Below are positions 17,301-26,256 of a DNA stretch of 57,846 nt, piece after piece (the first letter of the stretch is position 1; each line of letters begins with the position of its first letter). The notes under the pieces were generated by a model, which worked only from the letters and a program-made list of their open reading frames with translations, searched no databases and had not been told where the DNA came from. A program made the translations under genes and the position numbers. Source of the stretch: an uncultured Flavobacteriales bacterium (GTDB lineage: Bacteria; Bacteroidota; Bacteroidia; Flavobacteriales_D; Parvicellaceae); contig CALSPA010000018.1 in the NCBI GenBank assembly GCA_943788115.1, positions 1-57,846 on the forward strand, in the 5' to 3' direction.

Positions 17301-18757
17301 TGGTCTTAGTTGTTCTTCTTTACTCGATTGTTCTGTTCTATATTTTTTTATATAGTTTGATTCAGTTTGGACTTTTAATTTATTATTTAAAAAGTAAGAG
17401 AAATGAATTAAAGCCTTCTGCTTTAGATAGAGAATATCCAATGGTAACTATTCAATTACCTGTTTACAATGAAAAGTATGTAATTGAAAGATTACTTGAT
17501 GCTGTTTTTTTAATTGATTGGCCTAAAGAAAGTTTTGAAATTCAAGTTTTAGATGACAGCAATGACCAAACAACAGAGCTTATAGAAAAGAAACTTGCTA
17601 GTTTTTCTTCTAAAGGTTATAATTTTTCTCACATAAGAAGATCAAATAGGGCGGGCTTTAAGGCAGGAGCTTTAGCTTACGGGCTCTCAAAATCTAATGG
17701 AGAATACATTGCAATTTTTGATTCAGATTTTATTCCCAATCCTAGTTTTTTAAAACAAACTATGGGTGGGTTTTCTAATCCGAAGGTTGGAGTGGTTCAG
17801 ACAAAATGGAGTCATTTAAATGCTGATTTCTCACTCTTAACAAAGCTTCAGAGTTTTGGTTTAAACAATCATTTTACTGTTGAGCAAAGGGGAAGGAACT
17901 TTGCAGGTTTTTTTATAAATTTTAATGGAACTGCTGGTGTTTGGAGAAAAACTTGTATAGAAAATTCTGGTGGATGGCAGAGTGATACTTTAACTGAAGA
18001 TTTAGATTTAAGCTACAGGGCACAATTAAAAGGTTGGAAGTTTATTTATAGAGAAGATGTTAATTCACCGGCAGAACTTCCAATTACCATTGATGCGCTT
18101 AAAAACCAGCAATTTAGATGGTCTAAAGGAGCTGCAGAATGTGCTAGAAAAAATTTAGGTAAAGTTCTTAAGAGCAAGTCTTTTTCTTTTTTTGAAAAGG
18201 TTAATGCTTTTTTTCATCTTACCAACTCTATAATGTATTTGTGCATGATGATTTTAGTTCTTCTAACTGTACCTGTTGTTTATGTTTCACTTAATAGTTC
18301 AGTTTTTGATACCTATTTTTTGTTTGCCAATGTTTTCTTCTTGTCTTCTTGTTTTATTGGAGCCACTTATTTTGTTGCCAATTTTGATACTAGCAATCGA
18401 TTGAAAAGTATCTTCCAGTTTTTGTATTTATTCCCTCTTTTTTTGTCTGTATGTATGGGTATTGGTTTCTATGTTTCAATAGGAGTATTACAGGGTTTCC
18501 TTGGATTAAAGTCTGATTTTGTAAGAACTCCAAAGTTCAATGTGATTAATAGGATGAATCCTTCAATAAATGTGTATGTAAAAAGCAAATTAAAGCTTGT
18601 TAATTTTATTGAAATTGCTATTGTTTTTTATTCTGTTTTTGGAATGTTTTATTCCTTTACTAATAGTAACTATTCAATGATGGTTTTTTTAGTAATGATT
18701 TTTGCGGGATCTAGCTATTCTAGTGTAAACTCTATAAAACATGCAATTCTTAAATAA
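17300..18757 (+). CDS. membrane-bound processive-type family 2 glycosyltransferase
   Basis: This 485-residue protein has one N-terminal membrane helix, a cytoplasmic GT2 domain and about four C-terminal helices (from about residue 310). The GT2 signatures are QLPVYNEKYV, DDSND, FDSDF, TEDLDLSYRAQLKG and QQFRW (the Q/RxxRW motif), as in cellulose-synthase-like and ceramide-glucosyltransferase-like enzymes. No c-di-GMP PilZ domain is present, so it is not BcsA. It probably elongates a polysaccharide or glycosylates a membrane lipid; the sugar is unknown. It overlaps the preceding GT gene by 1 bp and the following one by 17 bp. Confidence 0.87.
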   Translation: MVLVVLLYSIVLFYIFLYSLIQFGLLIYYLKSKRNELKPSALDREYPMVTIQLPVYNEKYVIERLLDAVFLIDWPKESFEIQVLDDSNDQTTELIEKKLASFSSKGYNFSHIRRSNRAGFKAGALAYGLSKSNGEYIAIFDSDFIPNPSFLKQTMGGFSNPKVGVVQTKWSHLNADFSLLTKLQSFGLNNHFTVEQRGRNFAGFFINFNGTAGVWRKTCIENSGGWQSDTLTEDLDLSYRAQLKGWKFIYREDVNSPAELPITIDALKNQQFRWSKGAAECARKNLGKVLKSKSFSFFEKVNAFFHLTNSIMYLCMMILVLLTVPVVYVSLNSSVFDTYFLFANVFFLSSCFIGATYFVANFDTSNRLKSIFQFLYLFPLFLSVCMGIGFYVSIGVLQGFLGLKSDFVRTPKFNVINRMNPSINVYVKSKLKLVNFIEIAIVFYSVFGMFYSFTNSNYSMMVFLVMIFAGSSYSSVNSIKHAILK

Positions 18758-20139
18758 GAATAAGTTCATATTATTTCTTTTAGTTGTCTTATTGAGTTGC
18801 TTTTATTTTCTGGGTTCAATTACTAGAGATCAGGAAAACATGCTGCTTACTTTTTATGCTATTTCTTTTTTTTACTTACTTGGTTTTAATGTATTTGTTG
18901 TTAATTAAAAAGAAACCATTTAAACTGTCTTATCTGCTTGCTTTTGCAGTGCTGATAAGGCTATTGATGTTTACTTCATTTCCAGCATTATCTGATGATT
19001 TTTTTCGTTTTTCTTGGGATGGAAATGTAGTGTTGGATGGTACCAATCCTTATTTACATAAACCCATTAATTATAATTTTTCAGATGGTTCTACAAATAA
19101 TTTTGCTCAGAATAATTTAATGGCTAGCTCAGAAACATCATTTAAAGATGGAATGAATTCGAGAGATTATTTCTCTGTTTATCCGCCATTAACACAATTT
19201 GTATTCACTTTTTGTTCATTTATAGGAGGAGAAAATTTATTTAATAATGTGTTGTTTTTAAGAATTATTCTCTTGTGTTTTGAAATAATTGGCTGGTTTT
19301 ATATGCTTAAAATTTTAGCTCATTTTAAGTTGGATATCATTAAGTCAATGCTATATGTTTTAAATCCTTTAGTAATATTGGAGCTTTCTGGAAATCTTCA
19401 TTTTGAGGGAATTACATTTACATTTTTATTGATTAGTTTTTATTTTTTAATTGTAAATAAACACATCCTTAGTAGTGTTGCTTTTGCCGTAGCAATAGGC
19501 TTAAAGCTAATTCCCCTTATGTTCTTACCCTTAATAGTTTATAAGATTGGGATAAGAAAAGCTATTCCTTATTTACTGACTATGTGTTTGTCTTGCTCTT
19601 TATTTTTCCTTCCATTTTTTAATATTCATTTGCTAACCAATTTTCTTGAGAGTATTGAGCTGTATTTTCATACATTCGAGTTTAATGCAAGCATTTATTA
19701 TGTTTTAAGATGGTTAGGCGAATTTGTAACTGGTTATAATCAAATTGAGCTCATTGGTAGTATCACTCCTTTTGTTACTGTTATTGCAATTCTTGTTTTA
19801 ACGATTTGGTCTCGATTTTCAGATAACTGGTTTTCTTTAATGAAAAAGATGTCTTGGATCTTGCTAATCTATTTTTCTGTAGCATCTATAGTGCACCCAT
19901 GGTACATAGTATATTTAATTGGATTTACTGTATTTACTGGCTATGTTTTCCCAATAGCTTGGGCTGGTGTAGTTTTTTTAAGTTACATGGCTTATAAAAA
20001 TATTGGTATTGTCGAGGAAGAACCAATTTTAATTTTCATTGAATATTTTATTGTTTTATTGGCGGTAATTTATGATTTGAATCAAAAAAAAATTATTTCT
20101 TTTTTTCTAAGGGATGATGGTCTAAAATCGCCTACTTAA
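18741..20139 (+). CDS. GT-C family polytopic glycosyltransferase (mannosyltransferase-like), one frameshift
   Basis: This is a polytopic membrane protein with about ten helices and a conserved first-loop acidic region (LSDDFFRFSWDGNVV, then GTNPY). That region resembles GT-C enzymes that use polyprenyl-phosphate sugars (GT87/MptB-like). The first in-frame ATG after the break is 18856, but the coding signal clearly begins at the ATG at 18741, inside the preceding gene. The two frames join across a T8 run (18866-18873), and removing one T gives 465 residues. The last residues (from 20093) run antisense through the decayed xerD 3' end, so the two genes once converged with a short overlap. It forms an operon with the two preceding GT2 genes. 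Confidence 0.78.
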
Positions 20140-20262
20140 GTTATCTCCTGTCTAAGTGCGTGTATATTTCGTTGGTTGTGTAGATTCGTGCCCTAACATT
20201 TCTTGTGCTACTCTTAAATCGGCACTTCCTTCAATAGATGAGTGGCATGAGTTAATCCTATT
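20093..20262 (-). pseudogene. decayed duplicate of the xerD 3' end
   Basis: This stretch is a diverged direct copy of the last 55 or so codons of xerD at about 21226-21390. Shared blocks include GGGATGATGGTCTAAAAT, CGTGCCCTAACATTTC and CTCTTAAATCGGCAC. On the minus strand it reads through MLGHES, EIYTHLDR and ILDHHPLEKKK to a TAA at 20093-20095, so it keeps the nucleophilic tyrosine codon. It also has a one-base deletion before EIYTH and in-frame stops (TAA, TAG) after LDRR. Homology fades just where the CAP gene stop codon begins (20261). It is a remnant, not a working gene. Confidence 0.82.
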
Positions 20263-21128
20263 ATGGTTTAAAAACCTTAACGGTATATGAATAACTGTCT
20301 GGTGTAACATTACCTATATTGCTAATAGTTATATTGAAATTAACATCATCATCAATAAGATAATTAATTTGTTCAGGTTCCCATACAATTGTATTGTCTC
20401 CATAACCATTATCGGTTCTAGAAACCATATTAAGATTGATATCTCCATCTGGACCATCCATTAATACTTGGGCGTTTGAAAAATTTCCATATGGAATGCT
20501 AAATGACCATCTTTCAAAAACTAGCTCTTGAGGAATATAGCCATTTGGAGGAAAAGCAATATATTCTGGAAAGTTTGTATTTTCAAATTTTGCAGCATCA
20601 CCAAATGATGTTAAGGCAGCTGCCCGGTTTGTACAACCAAAACTAAATTCACTAGCTCTTGAAAACAGTAACCATCTACGATGCCCAACAGCTGTATTGT
20701 TAATGCCTGCATCTTCAATAATTCCAGTAATACATTTTGAGCTATGATAATCTGCTGGACCAATACCAAGTGATGAAGTTCCAGCGGCATAATCTCCATC
20801 TGTTGTCCAACACAACCAATTATTTGGAGGATAATGGGCGGCTTGCTGTTGCATATCAAAATAATCAGAATTAAAAGTTATGTTGTCGTTTAATCCAACT
20901 AACCTTCTGAAATAGTTAATTCTAATTAATGTTTTATCTAAAGCATCTTGTGATATAGAACCAGCATCACAAGTTGATACATTTCCTGTCCAGCCAGGAT
21001 CATCTACAATGAACCAATATTTTGTATATCTTCTAATGCAATTTCTTTTCAGATTTTTCTTTTTTACAACCAATTAAAAGTAAAAACAGGGATAAAATTA
21101 GCGTCCATTTGTTAAATTTATAAGTCAT
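20261..21128 (-). CDS. CAP-domain (SCP-like) lipoprotein, one frameshift near the N-terminus
   Basis: The main frame (20261-21073) encodes a CAP/SCP-like secreted domain: RINYFRRLVGL, a central AAHY region and GHRRWLLF. These match the helix and HxxR-type positions of bacterial CAP proteins, whose biochemical activity is mostly unknown. It continues into a beta-rich C-terminal part. Upstream, in another frame, is an unmistakable lipoprotein signal starting at the ATG at 21126-21128 (MTYKFNKWTLILSLFLLLIG, then Cys-Lys-Lys). One extra base, probably in the A-rich tract after the lipobox, separates the two. The gene lies exactly between xerD and the duplicated xerD 3' end, which suggests it arrived with that rearrangement. 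Confidence 0.75.
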
Positions 21129-21196
21129 AATTCAAAGAGTAAATTTTCTTTAATATTAATGAAAAACTCTCTTAAAGTCAAATGTTATGCTGAAAA

Positions 21197-22133
21197 TCAG
21201 CTGTTAAGTTCCAAATTGCCTATTCCTTTTTTTCTAAAGGGATGATGGTCTAAAATTGCCTGCCTAAGGTAGCTCCTGTCTAAATGTGTGTATAATTTCT
21301 GTAGTTGTTATTGACTCGTGCCCTAACATTTCCTGTACGGCTCTTAAATCGGCACCTCCTTCAACAAGATGAGTGGCAAAAGAATGCCTAAGTGTATGGG
21401 GCGAGATGTTTTTCTTAATTTCTGCTTTAAGAGCTAACTGTTTAATAATTGTGAAAATCATAACTCTAGTTAATTGATTTCCTCTTCTATTTAAAAAAAC
21501 AATGTCTTCAGAACCAGGTTTAATCTTAGCGTGAATTCTTATTTCATTTAAATAGATTTTTAGATGTTTTACTGCAATTGAACCAAGAGGAACCAATCTT
21601 TGTTTACTCCCTTTTCCAATAACTCTAATGAAACCTTCATCCCAAAATATTTCAGATATTTTTAAACTTATTAATTCGCTTACCCTTAAGCCACATCCGT
21701 AAAGAACTTCAATAATGGCAATGTTGCGTTCACCTTCTTTAGCTGTTCTGTCAATGGCAGCTATTAGTAAGTTTATTTCCTCAACTGAAAGAGTGTCTGG
21801 TAATTTTCGTCCAGTTTTAGGTGATTCTAACAATTCAGCTGGGTTATTAGATCTTAACTCTTCTATTGTTAAGTATTTAAAAAAAGTTTTTAAACTAGAA
21901 ATTATTCTTGACTGTGAATTCGCGGAAAGTCCCAAATCATGAATATAACTTAAGAATTCTTGAAGATTTTCAATTTCAATGTTTTCCCATGAAATTTTTT
22001 TTAAAGAATTTTTTGTAAAATAATTTTCCAGCTTTGAAACATCTCTTAGATAGCTTTCTACAGTGTTTTCAGATAGAGATCGCTCAATTTTGAGGTATGC
22101 GTTAAAACCATTTACAATACTGTTCCATGACAT
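21197..22133 (-). CDS. xerD: tyrosine recombinase XerD (chromosome dimer resolution), one frameshift near the 3' end
   Basis: This site-specific tyrosine recombinase has an N-terminal SAM-like core-binding domain (LSENTVESYLRDVSKLENYF) and a catalytic domain with the active-site Arg in GCGLRVSEL and the HTLRHSFATH and MLGHES motifs. The uninterrupted frame stops at 21264 with EIIHTFRQELP and lacks the nucleophilic tyrosine. Removing one T opposite 21294-21295 restores EIYTHLDRSYLRQAILDHHP and a stop at 21197-21199, giving 311 residues, the normal XerC/XerD length. Whether the break is real or a base-calling error decides whether the recombinase is active. The 3' end is duplicated at 20093-20262. 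XerC cannot be excluded from sequence alone. Confidence 0.88.
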
Positions 22134-22171
22134 TTCCTAAAAATAATTAAGATATTTTTAAAATGTAATTA

Positions 22172-22199
22172 TTGCAACTAAAAAAGTTTTCTATTTTTG
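22172..22199 (+). promoter_or_regulatory. Bacteroidota-type promoter for tRNA-Ser
   Basis: TTG at 22172-22174, a 17-base spacer and TATTTTTG at 22192-22199 match the TTG-N17-20-TAnnTTTG consensus exactly. The first base of the mature tRNA is 14 bases downstream, the expected distance for a short 5' leader. Confidence 0.72.
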
Positions 22200-22212
22200 C
22201 AGACACAATTAC

Positions 22213-22297
22213 GGAGAGTTGGCAGAGTGGTCGAATGCGGTGGTCTTGAAAACCATTGTGCAGCAATGTACCGGGGGTTCGAATCCCTCACTCTCCG
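22213..22297 (+). tRNA. tRNA-Ser(UGA)
   Basis: This is an 85-nt class II tRNA. The 7-bp acceptor stem pairs GGAGAGT with ACTCTCC, and the discriminator is G as usual for serine tRNAs. The anticodon loop is CTTGAAA with anticodon TGA at 22247-22249. A variable arm is present, and the T arm contains GGTTCGAATCC. The terminal CCA is not encoded. It is followed directly by a strong intrinsic terminator. Confidence 0.97.
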
Positions 22298-22306
22298 CAA
22301 CAAAAT

Positions 22307-22339
22307 AAAAAAACCCATTTTTTTAAATGGGTTTTTTTT
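22307..22339 (+). terminator. intrinsic terminator after tRNA-Ser
   Basis: There is a perfect 14-bp inverted repeat (A7-CCCATTT, loop TTTT, AAATGGG-T7) with a T-rich 3' side. The symmetric A and T tracts would let it work in both directions. Confidence 0.9.
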
Positions 22340-22376
22340 ATTTTAGTGCTATCATTAAAGAATTAATTCTCCAAAA

Positions 22377-22967
22377 ATGAAACGCTATAATTCAATTTTC
22401 ATATTAATTATTTTGTTCTTTTTCTTATTTCCTTTTTCAGGAATGACTCAAAAGGAATGTAAAAAAGACCGTTATGTTGGGGAATTTTTTGGTGGTGGTA
22501 TCATCTACTATTTATATTTAGATAGTATTGGCGAGCAGCACGGTCTTATTGCTAGTTTATCAGATTTGGGTGAATATCCCTTGTGGGGTTTTCCAGATTA
22601 CCAAGTTCCTAATTGCAATAGCTCTTGGGATGGAGCTTCAAATACCAGGGCTTTTATTGCTGCAGGAGGAAAGCCATACTTTGCAATTGGTCTTTGTGCT
22701 ACTTTTGAGAATGAAGGTTTTAAGGACTGGTACATGCCATCTATAGATGAGTTTAATTTGCTTTTTAATGCCCGTTTTGTAGTTAATAAGGTGCTAGAAG
22801 AAGATGGGGATCCTTCAACAAATGGTATATTACAACGTTATTATTGGTCTTCATCTCAACAAACAGCTTCTCACGCTTGGTACTTTAATGCTGGTGCTGG
22901 TTTTGCAGATGATGGTAGTAAAAATAATCTCCCTAAACCTCATGTTCGGGCAATTAGGTCTTTTTAG
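22377..22967 (+). CDS. exported DUF1566-like protein
   Basis: This 196-residue protein has a signal peptide (to about GMTQ, residue 25) and a C-terminal lectin-like DUF1566 (Lcl_C) pattern: a GGGIIYYL opening, DWYMPSIDEFNLLF, YYWSSSQ and a closing HVRAIRSF. This fold occurs in many Bacteroidota surface proteins, and its ligand is not known. It stands alone between the tRNA terminator and hisS. Confidence 0.82.
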   Translation: MKRYNSIFILIILFFFLFPFSGMTQKECKKDRYVGEFFGGGIIYYLYLDSIGEQHGLIASLSDLGEYPLWGFPDYQVPNCNSSWDGASNTRAFIAAGGKPYFAIGLCATFENEGFKDWYMPSIDEFNLLFNARFVVNKVLEEDGDPSTNGILQRYYWSSSQQTASHAWYFNAGAGFADDGSKNNLPKPHVRAIRSF

Positions 22968-23022
22968 TTATATTTTCTATTTTTTCTAAATCAATTGCTA
23001 ATTTTACAGCAATATTTAACTA

Positions 23023-24389
23023 ATGAGTAAACCATCAATCCCAAAAGGCACTAGAGATTTTTCACCTGAAGAAATGTTAAGAAGAAATTACATTTTCGAT
23101 GTGATTAAAAAAGCATTTATTAGTTATGGGTTTAATCAAATAGAAACTCCATCTATGGAGAATTTAAGTACCCTAACTGGAAAGTATGGTGAAGAAGGTG
23201 ATCGTTTAATATTTAAGGTGCTAAACAGAGGGGATAAGTTTTTAAAATCGCTTAAAGATCTTAATTCAGAAGAAAACTCACAAGGGCAAATGGAGCACCA
23301 GCTATGCGCTGAAGGCTTAAGGTATGATTTAACCGTTCCTTTTGCTAGATATGTAGTGCAACATCAAAACGAAGTTAATTTTCCTTTTAAACGTTTTCAA
23401 ATACAACCTGTTTGGAGAGCTGATAGGCCTCAAAAGGGGAGATACAGAGAGTTTTATCAGTGCGATGCAGATATTATAGGGAGTAATTCTCTAACAAATG
23501 AAATAAGCTTTATTCAGCTTATCGATTCAGTCTTTAAATCTTTGGGGATTAAAGGTGTTACTGTAAAAGTTAATAACCGAAAAATTCTTTCTGGTATTGC
23601 AGAAATAACTGGTCAGCCAGAAAAAATCATTGACATAACAGTTGCAATTGATAAGTTAGATAAAATTGGGGTTGATCTTGTTTTGGAAGAATTGTCTAAC
23701 AAAGGATTGACAGATGAGTCAATATCTAATTATTAAACCTTTGCTAGTATATAAAAGGAGATTATGAATTGATTATTAATAGTTTAAGAGGTGTTTTAAA
23801 GGGTTCAGATATTGGATTGAAAGGGGTCGAAGAATTAGAATTTATTTTTAATTACTTTAAATCAAATCCATTGGATTTTGTTTCTATACAGCTAGACATG
23901 ACTCTAGCAAGAGGATTAAATTATTATACTGGAGCAATTTTTGAAGTAATAGTAGATCAGGCTAAGGTTGGTAGCGTTTCAGGTGGGGGTAGATACGATG
24001 ATTTAACCGGTGTTTTTGGTTTAAAGGATGTTTCTGGAATTGGTATTTCTTTTGGAGCCGATAGAATTTATGATGTAATGCTGGATCAGGATGTGTTTCC
24101 AGATTTCTCTAATGTTTCTACACAACTACTAGTTATAAATAACGGTGAAAATGTAAATGAGCTCTTGCGTTTATCAAATCTTATAAGAAATAAAGGAGTG
24201 ATTACCGAGCTGTATCCAGATAACGTAAAGCTAAAGAAGCAGATGAAATATGCTAATGGAAATAAAATCCCTTATGTATTATTTGTTACAGCAGAGAACT
24301 CTATTTTTTCATATGAGCTTAAAAATATGATTTCTGGTGAGCAAATAATTTTAGATGTAGATTCAATTATAGAAAAGCTAAATTTTTAA
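23023..24389 (+). CDS. hisS: histidyl-tRNA synthetase, two frameshifts
   Basis: This class II aminoacyl-tRNA synthetase charges tRNA-His. The first frame (to 23736) contains motif 1 (the [11 protein letters not shown] start and FDVIKKAF), [11 protein letters not shown] and motif 2 ([19 protein letters not shown]). The second frame (from about 23757) contains [24 protein letters not shown] and the motif 3 segment [10 protein letters not shown], then the anticodon-binding domain. Between them a third frame reads KPLLVYK. Removing one base near 23734 and one A from AAAA at 23753-23756 gives [20 protein letters not shown] and an exact 454-residue enzyme of normal length. The gene is essential, so if this is the only copy the breaks are probably sequence errors. 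hutH starts 3 bp after its stop. Confidence 0.92.
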
Positions 24390-24392
24390 TCG

Positions 24393-25874
24393 ATGGAATT
24401 TTATACCATAACTTCAGAAACACTTTTAATTGATGATGTTTCTCATATTCTAAATAGTAATTTCAAATTAAAACTAGCCGATCCTGTTCGAGAAAACATT
24501 GAAAAATGTCGTAATTTCTTAGATGAAAAGTTAAAATCATCTACTAACATTTATTATGGAATTAACACAGGTTTCGGTTCTTTATGCGATAAAGTAATTT
24601 CAAATTCAGATTTAGAGCAGCTTCAAAAAAACCTAGTTATGTCACATGCTTGCGGTATGGGAGATGAAGTAGATCCAGATGTTGTTAAGCTCATGCTTCT
24701 GTTAAAGATTAAAGGGCTTAGTTTGGGTCATTCAGGAGTAACTCTTGAGTTGGTTGATCGATTAATTTTAATGTTTAACAATAACATCCTTCCTGTAATT
24801 TACAGTCAAGGTTCTTTAGGTGCTTCAGGTGATTTAGCTCCATTAGCCCATCTTTCCCTTCCTCTAATTGGTATGGGATATGTTGATTATAATGGAGAAA
24901 GAAAAAAATCTTCAGAAGTTTTAGCCCAATTAAAGCTAAGTCCTATTTCATTAAAAGCTAAGGAAGGTTTAGCGCTATTAAATGGTACTCAATTCATGAG
25001 TGCGCATGCTGTTCTTGCGATAATCCGCTCATCAAATATTTTAAATTGGTCAGACACCATAGCTGCAATGTCTATAGATGCTTTTGATGTTGGTAAATCT
25101 CCTTTTATTGACCAGGTTCATATGGTGAGAAATCATCCAGGTCAGCTGGCTACAGCAAGAAACATACGATTAATATTAGAGGGCAGTCAGCTTTTTAATA
25201 AAGCAGAAAAAGCAGTTCAAGATCCTTATTCTTTCAGGTGCATTCCTCAAGTTCATGGTGCTACAAAAGATGCTCTTAATTACATTATGGATGTTGTAGA
25301 AACTGAAATTAATTCGGTAACTGATAACCCTACCATTTTTCCAGATGACGATTTAATAGTGTCTGCAGGAAATTTTCACGGTCAACCATTGGCATTAGTG
25401 CTAGATCAATTGTGTATTGCTATTGCAGAGATTGGAAGTATCTCAGAAAGAAGGGTATACAAACTAATTTCTGGACAAAGAGGCTTGCCAGCATTTTTAA
25501 TAGCAGATTCTGGTTTAAATTCTGGTTACATGATTCCGCAATATACAGCAGCATCTATTGTGAGTAAGAATAAGCAGTTGTGTACTCCAGCTAGTGTAGA
25601 TACCATAGATTCATCAAATGGGCAAGAAGATCATGTAAGTATGGGAGCCAATGCTGCCACTAAAACACTGGAAGTGGTAGAGAATGTTGAAAAGCTTTTG
25701 GCTATTGAATTACTTACAGCTTCTAGGGGGCTTGATTATAGAAAACCACTTAAAAGTTCAGATAAGCTAGAAGCGATTCTAGCAGATTATAGAAAAATAG
25801 TTCCTTTTACAGATAAAGACACCGTTTTGTATGAAGACATGCAAAAATCGCTGGCTTTTATTACTGAACAATAA
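24393..25874 (+). CDS. hutH: histidine ammonia-lyase
   Basis: This 493-residue enzyme converts L-histidine to urocanate, the first step of histidine degradation. The ASG triad that cyclises to the MIO prosthetic group is at residues 144-146 in SQGSLGASGDLAPLAHLSL. Other family blocks are YYGINTGFGSL, SVTDNPTIF, GNFHGQPLAL and QEDHVSMGANAATK. The start lies 3 bp after the hisS stop, so the two are probably co-transcribed. No hutU, hutI or hutG is in the window, so the rest of the pathway, if present, lies elsewhere. Confidence 0.95.
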   Translation: MEFYTITSETLLIDDVSHILNSNFKLKLADPVRENIEKCRNFLDEKLKSSTNIYYGINTGFGSLCDKVISNSDLEQLQKNLVMSHACGMGDEVDPDVVKLMLLLKIKGLSLGHSGVTLELVDRLILMFNNNILPVIYSQGSLGASGDLAPLAHLSLPLIGMGYVDYNGERKKSSEVLAQLKLSPISLKAKEGLALLNGTQFMSAHAVLAIIRSSNILNWSDTIAAMSIDAFDVGKSPFIDQVHMVRNHPGQLATARNIRLILEGSQLFNKAEKAVQDPYSFRCIPQVHGATKDALNYIMDVVETEINSVTDNPTIFPDDDLIVSAGNFHGQPLALVLDQLCIAIAEIGSISERRVYKLISGQRGLPAFLIADSGLNSGYMIPQYTAASIVSKNKQLCTPASVDTIDSSNGQEDHVSMGANAATKTLEVVENVEKLLAIELLTASRGLDYRKPLKSSDKLEAILADYRKIVPFTDKDTVLYEDMQKSLAFITEQ

Positions 25875-25901
25875 AAAAGCACTTCGTTTTTAGAAGTGCT
25901 T
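25873..25901 (-). terminator. intrinsic terminator of the cold-shock-like gene
   Basis: A 9-bp stem (AAGCACTTC with GAAGTGCTT) and 7-nt loop is followed on the minus strand by a T-rich tail. It sits 20 bp beyond the stop of the minus-strand cold-shock-like gene. The plus-strand side has no T tract, so it is not a typical terminator for hutH. Confidence 0.75.
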
Positions 25902-25921
25902 AGTAGAGCCAGTTAATTTCT

Positions 25922-26140
25922 TTACTTTAAATAGTAGGTCTTTTTCTTACCAGAGCAATTTGCAGTCACTTCATTTCCTCTTAATGTCTCGGTTACTTGG
26001 TCAAATTCGTACTGTTCTCCTATAGAAATGTCTCTTAAGTTAGAGGGGTTGGTGAATTTTAATACATCGTTAGTGTTTAATTCTTGTATTTTACCGGCAG
26101 AACCAGTGTCGTTAACTTCTTTTATTATTCCTGTTTTCAT
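25922..26140 (-). CDS. small cold-shock-like (OB-fold) protein
   Basis: This 72-residue protein begins MKTGIIKEVNDTGSAGKI and has the length and strand spacing of a cold-shock domain (GxIKxxN, G-x-I, VTETLRGNEVTAN). The aromatic RNP1 and RNP2 residues that bind nucleic acid in CspA are mostly missing. It may be a divergent CSD member with altered binding, or only an OB-like protein. It is a single gene with its own terminator. Confidence 0.6.
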   Translation of the reverse strand: MKTGIIKEVNDTGSAGKIQELNTNDVLKFTNPSNLRDISIGEQYEFDQVTETLRGNEVTANCSGKKKTYYLK

Positions 26141-26256
26141 AAATAGAGATATTTTATATTATATATCTTAATATACGTATAATTATGTATTTTAGAATGG
26201 TAATTAGTTAATTTTTTATTCTTATTAATAAACTTTTTTTATATCTGGCCCTTTTA

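Noticed and set aside
20093..20139. C-terminus of the GT-C protein as conserved sequence
   Set aside because: These last codons are read antisense through the xerD remnant and are probably not constrained as protein.
23734..23760. Programmed ribosomal frameshifting in hisS
   Set aside because: Two shifts of the same sign, no slippery heptamer or stimulatory structure visible, and similar breaks in eight unrelated genes make sequence error simpler.
25873..25901. Terminator for hutH on the plus strand
   Set aside because: The hairpin has no T tract on the plus side; the T-rich tail is only on the minus strand, for the cold-shock-like gene.
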